Of a stretch of 64,000 nucleotides of DNA, positions 25,614 to 35,617 are shown in pieces. The number at the start of each line of letters is the position of its first letter. The stretch's first letter is position 1. Source of the stretch: Propionibacteriaceae bacterium AM104-82 (GTDB lineage: Bacteria; Actinomycetota; Actinomycetes; Propionibacteriales; Propionibacteriaceae); assembly GCA_027658995.1 (NCBI GenBank), contig JAQDQK010000003.1, positions 62,001-126,000 of the forward strand. Direction: 5' to 3'. The notes beneath the pieces were generated by a model that saw only the letters and a program-made list of their open reading frames with translations, was not told the DNA's origin and did not search any database. The translations under genes and the position numbers were made by a program.

Positions 25614-27079
25614 ACGACAAACCCAACATCATCCTGGTCTGTGTGGACCAGATGCGCGGCGATGCCATGTCCGGCGCAGGCAACCCGATCGTCAAGACGC
25701 CGTACCTCGACCAGTTGGCCGCCACCGGCACCACCTTCGACAACGCCTACAGCGCCACGCCGACCTGCGTGCCCGCCCGGGTCGCGCTGTTCACCGGCAT
25801 GGGGCAGGAGTCGCACGGCCGCTACGGCTACCGCGACGGCGTCCCCTTCTCGAAGGCGTACCCGACGACGCTGCCTGGCGTGCTGCGTGACAACGGCTAC
25901 CAGACCCAGGCGATCGGCAAGATGCACGTCTACCCGGAGCGCGACCGGATCGGCTTCGAGGACGTCAAACTGCACGACGGGTTCCTGCACTTCGCGCGAC
26001 GGATGAACGGCCGCAACCTGGCCGCCATCGACGACTACCTCACCTGGCTGCGCAGGCAGCCCGGCATGGCGGCAGCCGCGGAGACCGACCACGGCGTCGG
26101 CTGCAACTCGATGATGGCCCGGCCGTGGGACAAGCCGGAGGCCTACCACCCGACCAGTTGGATCGGCTCGGAGGCCGTCGACTGGCTGTACCGCCGCGAC
26201 CCCACCGTCCCGTTCTTCCTGTACCTGTCGTTCCACCGCCCGCACGCGCCGTACGACCCTCCGCAGTGGGCGATGGACCAGTACCTCGACGAGGACCTCC
26301 CAGAGCCTCCCGTGGGGGAGTGGACGAAGGCCTTCGAGGCGTTCCGGATCGATTTCCTCGCCGAGCCGATGCACGGCAAGCAGAAGCCGGAGGTCAGGCG
26401 CAGGGCGCTCGCCGCCTACTACGGCCTGATCACCCAGATCGACTACCAACTCAACCGCCTCGTCGAGGCGCTCAGCGACTTCAACCTGGTCGACAACACG
26501 GCATTCGTGTTCGTCTCCGACCACGGCGACATGATGGGGGACCACAACTTCTACCGCAAGACGGTCGGCTACGAGGGCAGCGCGCACGTGCCGTTCATCG
26601 TGCGACTGCCCGGCGGCAGGTACGTCTCGCCGCGCGTCGATCAGGTCGTCGAGTTGCGCGACATCATGCCGACCATCCTGGACATCGCGGGCGTCGAGAT
26701 CCCCGACACCGTCGACGGCGCGAGCGTGCTTCCGCTGATGCGCGGCGAGGATGTCGAGTGGCGCAGCGACATCCACGGCGAACACACCTATGAGATGAAC
26801 GGGTGGGAGTCGATGCACTGGGTCACCGACGGCCACCGCAAGTTCTGCTGGTGGACCGGCTCGGGCATCCAGCAGTTCTTCGACCTCGACGAGGACCCAC
26901 AGGAACTGGTCAACCTCGTCGACGACGAAGGGCGGGCCGAGGAGGTCGCCGACTGGCGAGGCAGGCTGATCGGGCACCTGCGCGACCGCGAGGAGGGCTT
27001 CGTGGTCGACGGCGAACTGGTGTCCGGGCGACCGGTGGTCAACGAGGCGGCGTGGATCCGGGAACTCTGCGAGGGGTAG
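25610..27079 (+). CDS. Formylglycine-dependent sulfatase
   Basis: 489 residues of the alkaline-phosphatase-like fold. The N-terminus PNIILVCVDQMRGD carries metal-binding Asp13. The sulfatase signature is CVPAR with Cys53, the residue converted to formylglycine. VSDHGDMMGDH supplies further metal ligands. No signal peptide is visible, so the enzyme is probably cytoplasmic and desulfates an imported sugar. A formylglycine-generating or radical-SAM maturation enzyme is required but is absent from this window. ATGA overlap with the permease. The exact substrate cannot be read from the sequence. Confidence 0.9.
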   Translation: MNDKPNIILVCVDQMRGDAMSGAGNPIVKTPYLDQLAATGTTFDNAYSATPTCVPARVALFTGMGQESHGRYGYRDGVPFSKAYPTTLPGVLRDNGYQTQAIGKMHVYPERDRIGFEDVKLHDGFLHFARRMNGRNLAAIDDYLTWLRRQPGMAAAAETDHGVGCNSMMARPWDKPEAYHPTSWIGSEAVDWLYRRDPTVPFFLYLSFHRPHAPYDPPQWAMDQYLDEDLPEPPVGEWTKAFEAFRIDFLAEPMHGKQKPEVRRRALAAYYGLITQIDYQLNRLVEALSDFNLVDNTAFVFVSDHGDMMGDHNFYRKTVGYEGSAHVPFIVRLPGGRYVSPRVDQVVELRDIMPTILDIAGVEIPDTVDGASVLPLMRGEDVEWRSDIHGEHTYEMNGWESMHWVTDGHRKFCWWTGSGIQQFFDLDEDPQELVNLVDDEGRAEEVADWRGRLIGHLRDREEGFVVDGELVSGRPVVNEAAWIRELCEG

Positions 27080-27085
27080 CCGGGC

Positions 27086-28072
27086 TCACCGCGACCTTGA
27101 CTTGAGCGTCTCCAGGGCATCCTCGTAGTCGTTGTCGCTGCCGGCGCCGATGTGGCTGCGGTAGAGGCTGTCGATCCCGACGTAGTAGCTCATGGTCGAC
27201 TCCGTCGGCAGGATGAACCACTCCTCCTCGTAGCGCACGAAGTCGAGCGCCACGATGCGCTTGCCGTCCTCGCTGTCGAGCATCGCGATCGCCGATGCAC
27301 ATTCCTCGCCGCCCCAGGGGTCGCAGTTCTCGGCGACGGCGTCCTTGGCGTAGCGGCTCTTGGGCTGGAAGAGGTCGAAGCGTACGACCCGGACGTCGGC
27401 AGGGGCATCGACCTGCTCGATGAACTCCTTCTCGTCCGGTTCCCAGTCGTAGTCGAAGATGTCGAGGTCCGACGGCACGGTGATGCCCCACGCGAGTTCG
27501 CGCATCAGGGCGATGCATTCGGCCTCGGCGGTCGCCTTGTTGACGGCGAGCCAGTCCTCGGTGGGTGGGCTCCAGCGCAGGGTGTCGCGATAGGACGGCA
27601 TGTATCGTGCGCGGCGGTAGGCGTCGAAGTCGAAGCCCTCGGCGCGGGCGTCGATAGCGCAGTGGCTCGCGGCGCCCACCGTGTCGCCCTTGCCGATCAG
27701 TTCGATCGCGGCCCTGAGGCTGTCCTCCGCCTTCGCGCTGCCGACCTGGGGGAAGGACGCCGGTTCCCCCGGCCGGATGAAGTTGAACACGAGGCTCGTG
27801 ACGAGGCCGACGGCGAGCGCCGCGATGACGATGCCAGCCACAAGCCGTGACCTGCCAGGCGACGCGGGAGCGGGGGCCTGCTGCGGATAGCCGGGCGGCG
27901 GCGCCGACCACTGCTGCGCCGGTCCGGGACCCTGTGGCGGCCCCGGCTGGGCCTGCCGCTGAGGGCCCTGCCGAGTCCCGTGCTGCTGGCCCTGGGGGCC
28001 GGCCTGGTAGCCCTGCGGCGCCCCGAAGGTGAACTGCGGGCCGCGTGGCCCCTCGGGTGGTGGCTGCGTCAT
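27086..28072 (-). CDS. Hypothetical membrane protein with Pro/Gln-rich cytoplasmic N-terminus
   Basis: 328 residues. Residues 1-75 are rich in Pro, Gln and Gly (for example [17 protein letters not shown]), followed by one membrane helix ([22 protein letters not shown]) and an extracytoplasmic domain of about 220 residues with four or more cysteines (SHCAID, AECIAL, ENCDPW, EECASA). This layout recalls actinobacterial tail-anchored, DUF4190-like proteins, but no family is claimed. ATG 28072 has a GAGGGG ribosome-binding site. It is convergent with the sulfatase gene (6 bp between stops). Confidence 0.7.
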   Translation of the reverse strand: MTQPPPEGPRGPQFTFGAPQGYQAGPQGQQHGTRQGPQRQAQPGPPQGPGPAQQWSAPPPGYPQQAPAPASPGRSRLVAGIVIAALAVGLVTSLVFNFIRPGEPASFPQVGSAKAEDSLRAAIELIGKGDTVGAASHCAIDARAEGFDFDAYRRARYMPSYRDTLRWSPPTEDWLAVNKATAEAECIALMRELAWGITVPSDLDIFDYDWEPDEKEFIEQVDAPADVRVVRFDLFQPKSRYAKDAVAENCDPWGGEECASAIAMLDSEDGKRIVALDFVRYEEEWFILPTESTMSYYVGIDSLYRSHIGAGSDNDYEDALETLKSRSR

Positions 28073-28129
28073 GTCGTTTCCCCTCGCTGTCAAGGCCAAA
28101 ACGGTATCGGCCGGAGGGGTCGCGCCCCG

Positions 28130-28894
28130 CTACAGCACCTTCGCGAAGAAGTCCCGGGTGCGCTGGTTCTGCGGGTTGTCGATCAGTTCTGCTGGCGTGC
28201 CGCGCTCGACGATCACGCCGTCGTCCATGAAGACGACCTGGTCGGCGACCTCGCGCGCGAAGCCGATCTCGTGGGTCACGACGATCATGGTCATGCCGTC
28301 GGCGGCGAGCGACTTCATGACGCTCAGCACCTCGCCGACCAGTTCGGGGTCGAGCGCGGAGGTCGGCTCGTCGAAGAGCATCAACTCGGGCCGCATCGCA
28401 AGCGCCCGCGCGATCGCGACGCGCTGCTGCTGGCCGCCGGAGAGTTGGGACGGGTAGTGCTCGGCCCTGTCGCCGAGCCCGACGCGTTCCAACTGTTCGC
28501 GCGCGTCGCGCTCCGCCTCTGCCTTGCTGAGCTTCAGCACCTGGCGGGGCGCCTCCATCACGTTGCCGAGCGCCGTCATGTGCGGGAAGAGGTTGAACCG
28601 CTGGAAGACCATGCCGATCCGGGAGCGCTGGGCCGCGATCTGCTGGTCGCTCAGCCGGTGCAGGACGCCGCGGGCGCCCTCGCGAAGGCCCATCAGTTCG
28701 CCCGCGACGCGGAGCCGCCCGGCGCTGATCTGCTCCAACTCGTTGATGCAGCGGATCAGCGTCGACTTGCCTGACCCGGAGGGGCCGAGCAGCACGCACA
28801 CCTCGCCGGGCTGCACGGTCAGGTCGACGCCCTTCAGGACGTGCAATTCGCCGAAGAGTTTGTGGACGCCTTGCGCCTCGACCATGGGGGTCAC
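28130..28894 (-). CDS. Polar amino-acid ABC transporter ATPase
   Basis: 254 residues, GlnQ/HisP type. Walker A is GPSGSGKST, then [18 protein letters not shown], the signature LSGGQQQR, Walker [17 protein letters not shown] and the switch [20 protein letters not shown]. The GTG at 28894, preceded by GGAGGTGA at 7 bases, overlaps the permease stop and was preferred over ATG 28885. It powers the amino-acid importer with the next two genes. Confidence 0.94.
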   Translation of the reverse strand: MTPMVEAQGVHKLFGELHVLKGVDLTVQPGEVCVLLGPSGSGKSTLIRCINELEQISAGRLRVAGELMGLREGARGVLHRLSDQQIAAQRSRIGMVFQRFNLFPHMTALGNVMEAPRQVLKLSKAEAERDAREQLERVGLGDRAEHYPSQLSGGQQQRVAIARALAMRPELMLFDEPTSALDPELVGEVLSVMKSLAADGMTMIVVTHEIGFAREVADQVVFMDDGVIVERGTPAELIDNPQNQRTRDFFAKVL

Positions 28895-29823
28895 GGGGTC
28901 ACCTCCAGGGTGGGGTCGTCCTTGACGGTGCCCGCGGCAAGGATGGACTGCTGACGGCGCGACATCCCGCGGCCCGGCTTCGTGGCGCGTTCGCCGTCGA
29001 AGCCCTTGCCGTAGTAGGCCTCGAGCCGGGTCTGCCCGACCATCAGGATCGAGGTGATCACCAGGTAGTACAACGCCGCAACGATGAGCAGCGGGATCGG
29101 CAGGAAGATCTTGTTGCCGAGGGCGTTGGAGACGAAGTTCAGTTCGAGGGAGAACGGCACCGCGATCACGAGCGAGGTGGTCTTCAGCATCGAGATGGTC
29201 TCGTTGCCGGTGGGCGGCACGATGACCCGCATCGCCTGCGGGATCACGATGCGGCGCAGCGTCGTCGAGCGCTTCATGCCGAGCGCGTTCGCCGCCTCCC
29301 ACTGGCCCTTGTCGACCGACTGCAGGCCGCCGCGGACGATCTCGGCCAGGTAGGCGCCCTCGTTGAGGCCGAGGCCGAGGATCGCCCCGTAGGCGGCGAG
29401 CCACACGTCGGTCGTCGTGACCGACCAGTCCGAGAAGGGGATCGACAGCTTGGGGTAGAGCACCGGGACGAGGCCCCAGAAGATCAACTGGGTGTAGATG
29501 GGGGTGCCGCGGAAGAACCAGATGTAGACCCACGACACGCCCCGCAGCACCGGATTGGTGCCCATCCGCATGATGGCCATGGTGACGGCCATCACGATGC
29601 CGAGCGCCATGGCGGCGACGGTCAGGATCAGCGTCCAGCCGACGCCGGAGAGGATCCGCGGATCGAACAGATACTGCCGGACGATGTCCCAGCGGTAGTT
29701 CGGGTTGGTGATGAGCCCCACCACGAACAGCGCGGCGAGAAGCCCGACGACGACCGCCCACAGCCAGACGCTCGGCCTGGGGTGGGGGCGGGCCCTGATC
29801 AGCTCCGGGATCGGCTCCGACAT
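28891..29823 (-). CDS. Polar amino-acid ABC transporter permease (HisM-like)
   Basis: 310 residues with about five membrane helices. The N-terminal 70 residues include an extra helix, then [38 protein letters not shown], and the EAA loop [24 protein letters not shown] cytoplasmic tail of about 40 residues follows. The single permease gene implies a homodimer. It overlaps the ATPase start and follows the binding-protein gene by 7 bp. Confidence 0.93.
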   Translation of the reverse strand: MSEPIPELIRARPHPRPSVWLWAVVVGLLAALFVVGLITNPNYRWDIVRQYLFDPRILSGVGWTLILTVAAMALGIVMAVTMAIMRMGTNPVLRGVSWVYIWFFRGTPIYTQLIFWGLVPVLYPKLSIPFSDWSVTTTDVWLAAYGAILGLGLNEGAYLAEIVRGGLQSVDKGQWEAANALGMKRSTTLRRIVIPQAMRVIVPPTGNETISMLKTTSLVIAVPFSLELNFVSNALGNKIFLPIPLLIVAALYYLVITSILMVGQTRLEAYYGKGFDGERATKPGRGMSRRQQSILAAGTVKDDPTLEVTP

Positions 29824-29830
29824 CTCCGGC

Positions 29831-30748
29831 TCAGCCCTGCGGGTTGAGCTCGGCGGTCTTGAGCGCCGCGTCGCCCTCGATGCCCCATGCGTCGAGGATC
29901 TTGCCCCAGGTGCCGTCGTCCATCAGGTGTTGCATGGCCTTCTGCACCGCCTCGGTCATGGCGGCGTCGTCCTGCTTGACGACGATGCCCTGCGGGGCCG
30001 CGTCGCGGATCCCGCCGACGACCTCCATCTGGCCGCTGGTCAGGGCCGCGGCGTAGCTGGCGACCGTCGAGTCGGCGTAGAACGCGATGGCCTTGCCTCC
30101 GACGACGTTGGTGGTGGCGTCGGACTGGCGACCGTACTGCAGGATGTCGATCTTCTCCTTGCCCTCATCGGTGCACGTCTTCGAGAAGCCGGCCAGCTCC
30201 TCGTCCTGGTAGGTCCCGGTCTGCACGGCGATCGACTTGCCGCACACGTCGTCGGGGTTGAAGCCCTCGGGGTTGCCGGTCTTGACCGCGTAGCTGGAGC
30301 CGACCGTGATGTAGCTGACCATGTTGTAGCTGGCCGTGCGCTCGGGCGTGATGGTGAATGACGAGATGCCGATGTCGTACTTGGTGCCGATGCCGGGCAG
30401 CAGCGAGGCGAACTCGCCGTCGACGACCTCGGCCTTGAGGCCGAGCACGTTGCCGAGCGCCTTGGAGAGGTCCACGTCGTAGCCGATCGCGGTCTTGAGG
30501 TCGTCGGCGCGGAACTCGGCCGGGGCGTAGTCGGTGGAGGCACCGACGGTCAGCGTCCCCTTGTCCTTGACGGCCTGGGGGAGCAGGGCTGCGATGTCGT
30601 CGACCTTCTTCACGCCGGACACGTCGTAGCTGCGGTCGGTGCTGTCGCCAGGGCCGGCGGTGCCTGCGCTGCCGGGATCGGTGGCGGCGCCGCCACAGGC
30701 GGTCAGTGCGAGCGTGGCCAGCAGGCCGACGGCGAAGATGCGACGCAT
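29831..30748 (-). CDS. Polar amino-acid ABC transporter substrate-binding lipoprotein
   Basis: 305 residues with a Sec lipoprotein signal (MRRIFAVGLLATLALTAC; lipid on Cys18). The SBP family 3 pattern follows: LTVGASTDYAPAEFRADD, IGYDVDLSKALGNVLGLKAEVVDGEF, SLLPGIGTKYDIGISSFTITPERTASYNMVSY. The acidic/Arg pattern suggests a polar or charged amino acid ligand, not further defined. First gene of its operon, with an AAAGAGGA ribosome-binding site and a 120-bp divergent region before it. Confidence 0.92.
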   Translation of the reverse strand: MRRIFAVGLLATLALTACGGAATDPGSAGTAGPGDSTDRSYDVSGVKKVDDIAALLPQAVKDKGTLTVGASTDYAPAEFRADDLKTAIGYDVDLSKALGNVLGLKAEVVDGEFASLLPGIGTKYDIGISSFTITPERTASYNMVSYITVGSSYAVKTGNPEGFNPDDVCGKSIAVQTGTYQDEELAGFSKTCTDEGKEKIDILQYGRQSDATTNVVGGKAIAFYADSTVASYAAALTSGQMEVVGGIRDAAPQGIVVKQDDAAMTEAVQKAMQHLMDDGTWGKILDAWGIEGDAALKTAELNPQG

Positions 30749-30868
30749 CGGGTTCCTCTTTCACGAAGGGAGGGGTTTTCCAACGCACGAGTTTAAGGCA
30801 CCTGCGCAGGTTTGCCTTCCTCCGACGCAGGCAGCGGACGATACTGGTGGAAGAAGGGGAGGTCAGCG

Positions 30869-31453
30869 ATGAGGGATGCACCGAGGATCGGCCTGATGCT
30901 CGGCCTTGCCGGGGCCCTGGCGGGGTTCGGCCTTGTCGCCCGGATCTGGATGTTCGCCGCCTCGCCGTTTGACGGGATCCTGGAGTGGCTCGCGTCGGTC
31001 GCGGTGGTGCTCAGCGCGGTGCTTGTGGGCTTCGTGGTCGCGCATGCCTGCGGCATTCACGGGCTCGACCGGCGGCCGTCACGACGGGCAGCCACGATCA
31101 CCATCGCGGTGGGTCTGGGGCTGTCGTTCGTGGGGTGGCTCGTGCCTGCTCTGCTGTTGCAGGTGCTCAGCCACGACTCATCCCCGGTGGCATGGGCGGT
31201 CGTGAGCATCGTCGGCGGACTAGGAACGTGCGGCACCTTCCTAGTCGCCCTCACGACCGCGGCGATCGTGTTCACCGCGAGGCGATCGGAGGCGCGGTGG
31301 TATCCGGACGAACCCGCGGGGAACGTCGAGGTTGACCACGACTTCCAGGCTCCCTGCCCGGCGACTTCGAAGCCGACCCAGTCGCAAACGATCCAGGGGA
31401 ACGCGCCGTCTTCTGGCCGCCCAGTTCCTGAGGCTCACCGCCCCCGGAGCTGA
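30869..31453 (+). CDS. Hypothetical four-helix membrane protein
   Basis: 194 residues. Four hydrophobic segments are visible: IGLMLGLAGALAGFGLVARI, LEWLASVAVVLSAVLVGFVV, ITIAVGLGLSFVGWLVPALL and VSIVGGLGTCGTFLVALTTA. A polar tail of about 55 residues follows. The GGGGAGG ribosome-binding site supports ATG 30869. No family recognised. Its end overlaps the convergent response-regulator gene by 19 bp. Confidence 0.6.
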   Translation: MRDAPRIGLMLGLAGALAGFGLVARIWMFAASPFDGILEWLASVAVVLSAVLVGFVVAHACGIHGLDRRPSRRAATITIAVGLGLSFVGWLVPALLLQVLSHDSSPVAWAVVSIVGGLGTCGTFLVALTTAAIVFTARRSEARWYPDEPAGNVEVDHDFQAPCPATSKPTQSQTIQGNAPSSGRPVPEAHRPRS

Positions 31454-32232
31454 ACCTCGTGCGGTGCGTGCCCCACATACTTGCGAAACACCTTCACGAA
31501 GTACTTGTAGTCAGGGATTCCGACGCGTTCGGCGACGACGTAGACCTTCGTCCCTTCGGAGGTCAGCAGCTGCACCGCCTGCTGGATCCGGTATCGGTTG
31601 AGGTAGTCGTTGAAGGTGGTGCCTATTTCCTGCTTGAACTGCGTATTCAAGTATCCGGAGGTGACGTTTATGTGGGCGGCGAGATCGCGAAGATGGATCT
31701 TGCGCGCGTACTTGGCGTGGGCGAAGTCGAGCATCTGCTGGACGTAGTCCGAATGCTGGCCAGTGATGTCCGGCACAGTCGCCAGGAATCCCTGCGCCGC
31801 ACGCAGAGCCTCCGCTTCTGTTCGTTCGAACTCGTTTCTTCGCCACGTATCGAGCCTCGATTTCGCGAGTTCGACGCTTTGCCTCAGCTCGTCGGGGGAG
31901 ACGGGTTTGAGTAGATAATCGATGACGCCGAGCCGCAGTGCCTGCTTGACGAGGTCGAACTCGTCGTAGCCAGTGAGAACCAATGCTTCGTAGCCCTCGC
32001 CCGGCGGGCTCTGCCGCAGCATGTCGAGCCCGTCGATCACCGGCATCTTGATGTCGGTGATCAGGATGTCGGGGCTTAGCTCATCGAGCAGTTCGAGACC
32101 GGCGGCTCCATCGGCAGCCTCACCGACGACAACACAGTCCATCGCCTCCCAATCGGTGGAGAAGATGAGGCCCTTCCTGATTTGCGCCACGTCCTCCACT
32201 ACTACAACCCTGTACCTCACGACACTGATCAC
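31435..32232 (-). CDS. Response regulator with AraC-type DNA-binding domain (YesN-like)
   Basis: 265 residues. The receiver domain (1-125) has VVVVEDVAQIRKGL, phospho-acceptor Asp60 in ILITDIKMPVIDGLDML, LTGYDEFDLVKQAL and Lys in YLLKPVSPDE. The C-terminus (about 178-265) is an AraC/XylS helix-turn-helix pair (LRDLAAHINVTSGYLNTQFKQEIG; AERVGIPDYKYFVKVFRKYVG). It is expected to activate the adjacent importer or a sugar-phosphate gene elsewhere. GTG start overlapping the kinase stop by 4 bp. Confidence 0.92.
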   Translation of the reverse strand: MISVVRYRVVVVEDVAQIRKGLIFSTDWEAMDCVVVGEAADGAAGLELLDELSPDILITDIKMPVIDGLDMLRQSPPGEGYEALVLTGYDEFDLVKQALRLGVIDYLLKPVSPDELRQSVELAKSRLDTWRRNEFERTEAEALRAAQGFLATVPDITGQHSDYVQQMLDFAHAKYARKIHLRDLAAHINVTSGYLNTQFKQEIGTTFNDYLNRYRIQQAVQLLTSEGTKVYVVAERVGIPDYKYFVKVFRKYVGHAPHEVQLRGR

Positions 32233-33947
32233 ACCTCGTAGGGAATCCGCACCCGTGAAATGGTGCCTGACGCTTCCGACTTCAAGCGAAGCCCATAGCC
32301 AGCGTCGGCGCCATAGATCAGTTGGACCACGCGGTTCACCAAGAAGATGCCAAGGTGGGCTTGGGGCTGATCGGCGCTCTCCAAGCTGCGCCTAATGTCA
32401 GCGACCTCTTCGGGTGACAGCGGTTCGCCGTTGTCCTCGACGCAGACGGTGAGCACATCGTCATCGACGGCGGCTCTGACGGTGACGATCAGCGGCACGC
32501 CGCTTGGAGGCCTGGCATGGACCAGGGCGTTCTCAACCAGCGGCTGGATGAGGAGACGTGGGATGAGCCCGTCCAGGGCATCGGATGAGCAGTCGAAGCG
32601 ATACTCCATTGCCGACCCGAGCCGGAGCTTGTGCAATTCCAGGTAATTGTCGAGATAGGCGATGTCCTCGCTGAGTCGCACCGAGTTGCCGCGTTCCCGG
32701 ATCGAGTAACGCATTAGGCCGGCCAGGTCGAGCACGATCCGGCTGGCCACATCTGGGTTGATGGGTATCTCGTAGCGAAGCATCTCCATCGTGTTGAACA
32801 CGAAGTGTGGGTTGAACTGCGTCTCCAGTTGTCGGATCTCGAGGGCCGTGTGCGAGTGCTCCAACGCGATGTTGTCGCGCACCTGCGTGTCGAGTTCCCC
32901 GACTAGGTGGTTGAAAGAGCCGTAGATCCCCGAGAACTCGGCGTATGAGGGCTCCTCGAGACGGAAGTCGAGATTGCCTGCGAACCACTCGTCGATGCCC
33001 CGATCCAGGCTCGCGAGCGCTGCGGCTGACCGGCGTGATCGTCGCAGCGTCAGGGCCCGTGCCAGCACGACCATCGCCACCGCGACCACAGCCAGCACGA
33101 TGAGGCTCGTCCCGGCGAACTTCCAGAAGAACCGCTGGGGCGCCAGGACGGTGATCTTCACCCCAGTGGTTGGATCGACCCGGCTTGCATGGAAGTAGTC
33201 AACCCCGTTGGCCGTGAGGGTGAGGAAGTTGGGCTCCGAGTACACGAACTTACCGCTGCCGATCGTGCTCGCGTCGGAGCTGTTTCCCGACGCCGTGTCG
33301 AGGAAGGTGGTGTCGAACTGGTCGGTGACGACGATCCGCTCGATGCTTTGGGCGTGGACCTGATCGATCAGGCCACTTTCGCCCAGAATTCCGATGATCA
33401 GCCAATCTTCGTGGGAGCCGGTAGGGGCAGGCAACCGGGTTGCCGTGACATAGGTGCCGGTATGGGGAGGTGCAAGCCTGGTCCACAGCGACTGGCGCGC
33501 CAGGCCGTCCACGGAGTGCGCGGCGTCGGAGCGCAGCGAGGCGACCATGCCCGGGTCGGCTACCTTGGCCTGGTTCTCGCGGTAAAGATTGCTTGCCAAC
33601 ACTCTCCCCGCGGCGTCCGTGACGACGACCGACGACCCGTCCGCCCATGAGTTGACTTCGGCGTAGAGGCACGCGTAGGCCTCTGCCAGCTCCTGTTCCG
33701 TCGCCCCAACCCGCAGGCCATCCGATACCGCAGACTCGTTCGCCAACGCCAGCACCCCTCGGTCGATTCGTTCCACACTCTCACCCCAGTAGCGGGAGAG
33801 TCGCGCGGCGCCGTCCTTGAGCACCCCGACGGTCGACGACTGGAGGTTCACGACGACTCCGATCGTGAAGAGTAGAAACAAGAGCACCGAGATGGTGAGG
33901 GCGTAGCGGAAAAGCTCGCGGCTCAGATGGTCTACGTAGTGTTTCAC
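32229..33947 (-). CDS. Sensor histidine kinase (YesM/LytS-like)
   Basis: 572 residues. First membrane helix about 15-35, an extracytoplasmic Cache-like sensor of about 235 residues, and a second helix about 280-300. A HAMP-like segment follows, then the His_kinase domain with phospho-acceptor His381 in ETQFNPHFVFNTMEML. RLLIQPLVENALVHA forms the N-box, and VCVEDNGEPLSPEEV and LGIFLVNRVVQLIYG complete the ATP site. It probably senses an outside ligand delivered by, or sampled with, the neighbouring binding protein. GTG start 9 bp after the permease stop. Confidence 0.9.
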   Translation of the reverse strand: MKHYVDHLSRELFRYALTISVLLFLLFTIGVVVNLQSSTVGVLKDGAARLSRYWGESVERIDRGVLALANESAVSDGLRVGATEQELAEAYACLYAEVNSWADGSSVVVTDAAGRVLASNLYRENQAKVADPGMVASLRSDAAHSVDGLARQSLWTRLAPPHTGTYVTATRLPAPTGSHEDWLIIGILGESGLIDQVHAQSIERIVVTDQFDTTFLDTASGNSSDASTIGSGKFVYSEPNFLTLTANGVDYFHASRVDPTTGVKITVLAPQRFFWKFAGTSLIVLAVVAVAMVVLARALTLRRSRRSAAALASLDRGIDEWFAGNLDFRLEEPSYAEFSGIYGSFNHLVGELDTQVRDNIALEHSHTALEIRQLETQFNPHFVFNTMEMLRYEIPINPDVASRIVLDLAGLMRYSIRERGNSVRLSEDIAYLDNYLELHKLRLGSAMEYRFDCSSDALDGLIPRLLIQPLVENALVHARPPSGVPLIVTVRAAVDDDVLTVCVEDNGEPLSPEEVADIRRSLESADQPQAHLGIFLVNRVVQLIYGADAGYGLRLKSEASGTISRVRIPYEV

Positions 33948-33956
33948 CCTTGGTCC

Positions 33957-35615
33957 TTAGATGCTGACGTCTTCCCTGCCAGACAACTTAAAGAAGATCA
34001 GGAGCGAAAGGATGGACGTCACCGTTAGAACGGTCGAATACGCCGCGGCGTTGCCGAAGTTGGAACGAATCACCTCCGTGTAGATCGCCACAGTCAGGGT
34101 CTTGGTGCCCGAGGTGTACAAGATGATCGACGACGACAGCTCCGAGATCACTGTGATCCAGGACATGATTGCGCCTGCAACGACGCCCGGCAGCATCATC
34201 GGCAGAGTCACCCGCCAGAAGGTTCGAAGCTCAGAGGCTCCGAGCGACAGCGCCGCTTCCTCCATGCTTGGGCTGATCTGGCCGACGATCGCGGTGGCCG
34301 ACCGGATGGTGTACGGCATCCGGCGAATCGCGAGGGAGACGATCATGATGAACGCCGTGCCCGACAGCAGCACCGGGGGCGAGCTGAACCCGTAGAGGAA
34401 CGAGATCGCTAGCACGGAGCCGGGAACAATGTAGGGAAGCATCGACAGCACGTCGAGCACGACGGTGGGGATGGACTTGTGCCGTACCGACAGGTACGAC
34501 ACAAGCGTGCCGATGATCACCACGACTGCGATCGCACAGATGCCGAACAGGTAGGTGTTCAGGATCGGCTCATTTCCCTTAGTGAGCAGCGTGTTCTGAT
34601 AGTTCCTCAGCGTGAAGGTACCGTCGTAGATCACGCCGCCGATCGTCCCCATGAACGACGTGGCGATGACGGTGATTTGCGGAAGCATCGCAACGGCCAG
34701 CACCCCGTAGATGAAGACGTAGGCGAGTACCGCTCGCAGGCCGTTCGGCTTCTTCTGCGCCATTGGCTTGAGCGCCGTCATCGCGTAGGAGAACCGGTTG
34801 GAGAGCCAGCGCTGCAGGAAAAAGAGGATCAGCGCAACCACGATTACCACGACACACAAAGCGGCCGCGAAATGGGAGTTCGTGGAGACCTCGCCCATGA
34901 ACTCGTTGTAGATCAGCACGGGCATGGTCTGGTAACCCTCGCCGATCAGCATCGGGGTGCCGAAGTCGGAGAACACCCGCATGAACACCAGCAGCAGTGC
35001 GGCCAATAGAGAAGGAGTGACCAGTGGAACGACGATCTTGACCATGCGTCGCAGCGCCGACGAGCCCAGCGACTCGGCCGCCTCGATCAGCGAACCGTCG
35101 AGATTCTTCAGGGCCCCGGAGATGTACATGTAGACCAACGGGAACGACTGCAGGGTGAAGACCAACACGATGCCCGAGAAGCCATAGATGCCAGGCAGTT
35201 CGACGCCGAAGATCGTGTTGATGGCCTTGGTGATGAAGCCGTTACGGCCGAGCAGTTGGACCCAGGCGTAGGCGCCGATGAACGGGGGAGAAAGGTACGA
35301 GATCACGATGAGGACGTTGATCCATTTGGCCCCAGCGATCTTGGTCGCCCGAAGCACGTAGGCGACGGGGGTGCCCAGCACCGCCGACAGCGCGGTGGCC
35401 ACGATCGTCACTTTGAAGCTGTTGACCAGCGTGCCCCAGTGGTACTGCTTCTCGAAGAACCTCGCGAAATACGCCAGTGACAGACCGCCTCCGTCGGCGT
35501 CGAGCACCGACTTGTAGAGAACCAATGCCAACGGGTAGGCGACGAACAGGATGAAGAATGTGAGCAGGATCCAGGACAGCCAGCCCCACAGGCCGGCCTT
35601 CTTTTTCAGTTTCAT
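33957..35615 (-). CDS. Fused ABC transporter permease (AfuB/FbpB-like)
   Basis: 552 residues, about twelve membrane helices, made of two permease halves in one chain. Each half has an EAA loop: SLIEAAESLGSSALRRMVKIVVP and SMEEAALSLGASELRTFWRVTLP. This is the usual layout of Fe(III), phosphonate and hexose-phosphate importers. It follows the ATPase gene by 2 bp and precedes the kinase gene by 9 bp. Confidence 0.92.
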   Translation of the reverse strand: MKLKKKAGLWGWLSWILLTFFILFVAYPLALVLYKSVLDADGGGLSLAYFARFFEKQYHWGTLVNSFKVTIVATALSAVLGTPVAYVLRATKIAGAKWINVLIVISYLSPPFIGAYAWVQLLGRNGFITKAINTIFGVELPGIYGFSGIVLVFTLQSFPLVYMYISGALKNLDGSLIEAAESLGSSALRRMVKIVVPLVTPSLLAALLLVFMRVFSDFGTPMLIGEGYQTMPVLIYNEFMGEVSTNSHFAAALCVVVIVVALILFFLQRWLSNRFSYAMTALKPMAQKKPNGLRAVLAYVFIYGVLAVAMLPQITVIATSFMGTIGGVIYDGTFTLRNYQNTLLTKGNEPILNTYLFGICAIAVVVIIGTLVSYLSVRHKSIPTVVLDVLSMLPYIVPGSVLAISFLYGFSSPPVLLSGTAFIMIVSLAIRRMPYTIRSATAIVGQISPSMEEAALSLGASELRTFWRVTLPMMLPGVVAGAIMSWITVISELSSSIILYTSGTKTLTVAIYTEVIRSNFGNAAAYSTVLTVTSILSLLIFFKLSGREDVSI

Positions 35616-35617
35616 GG

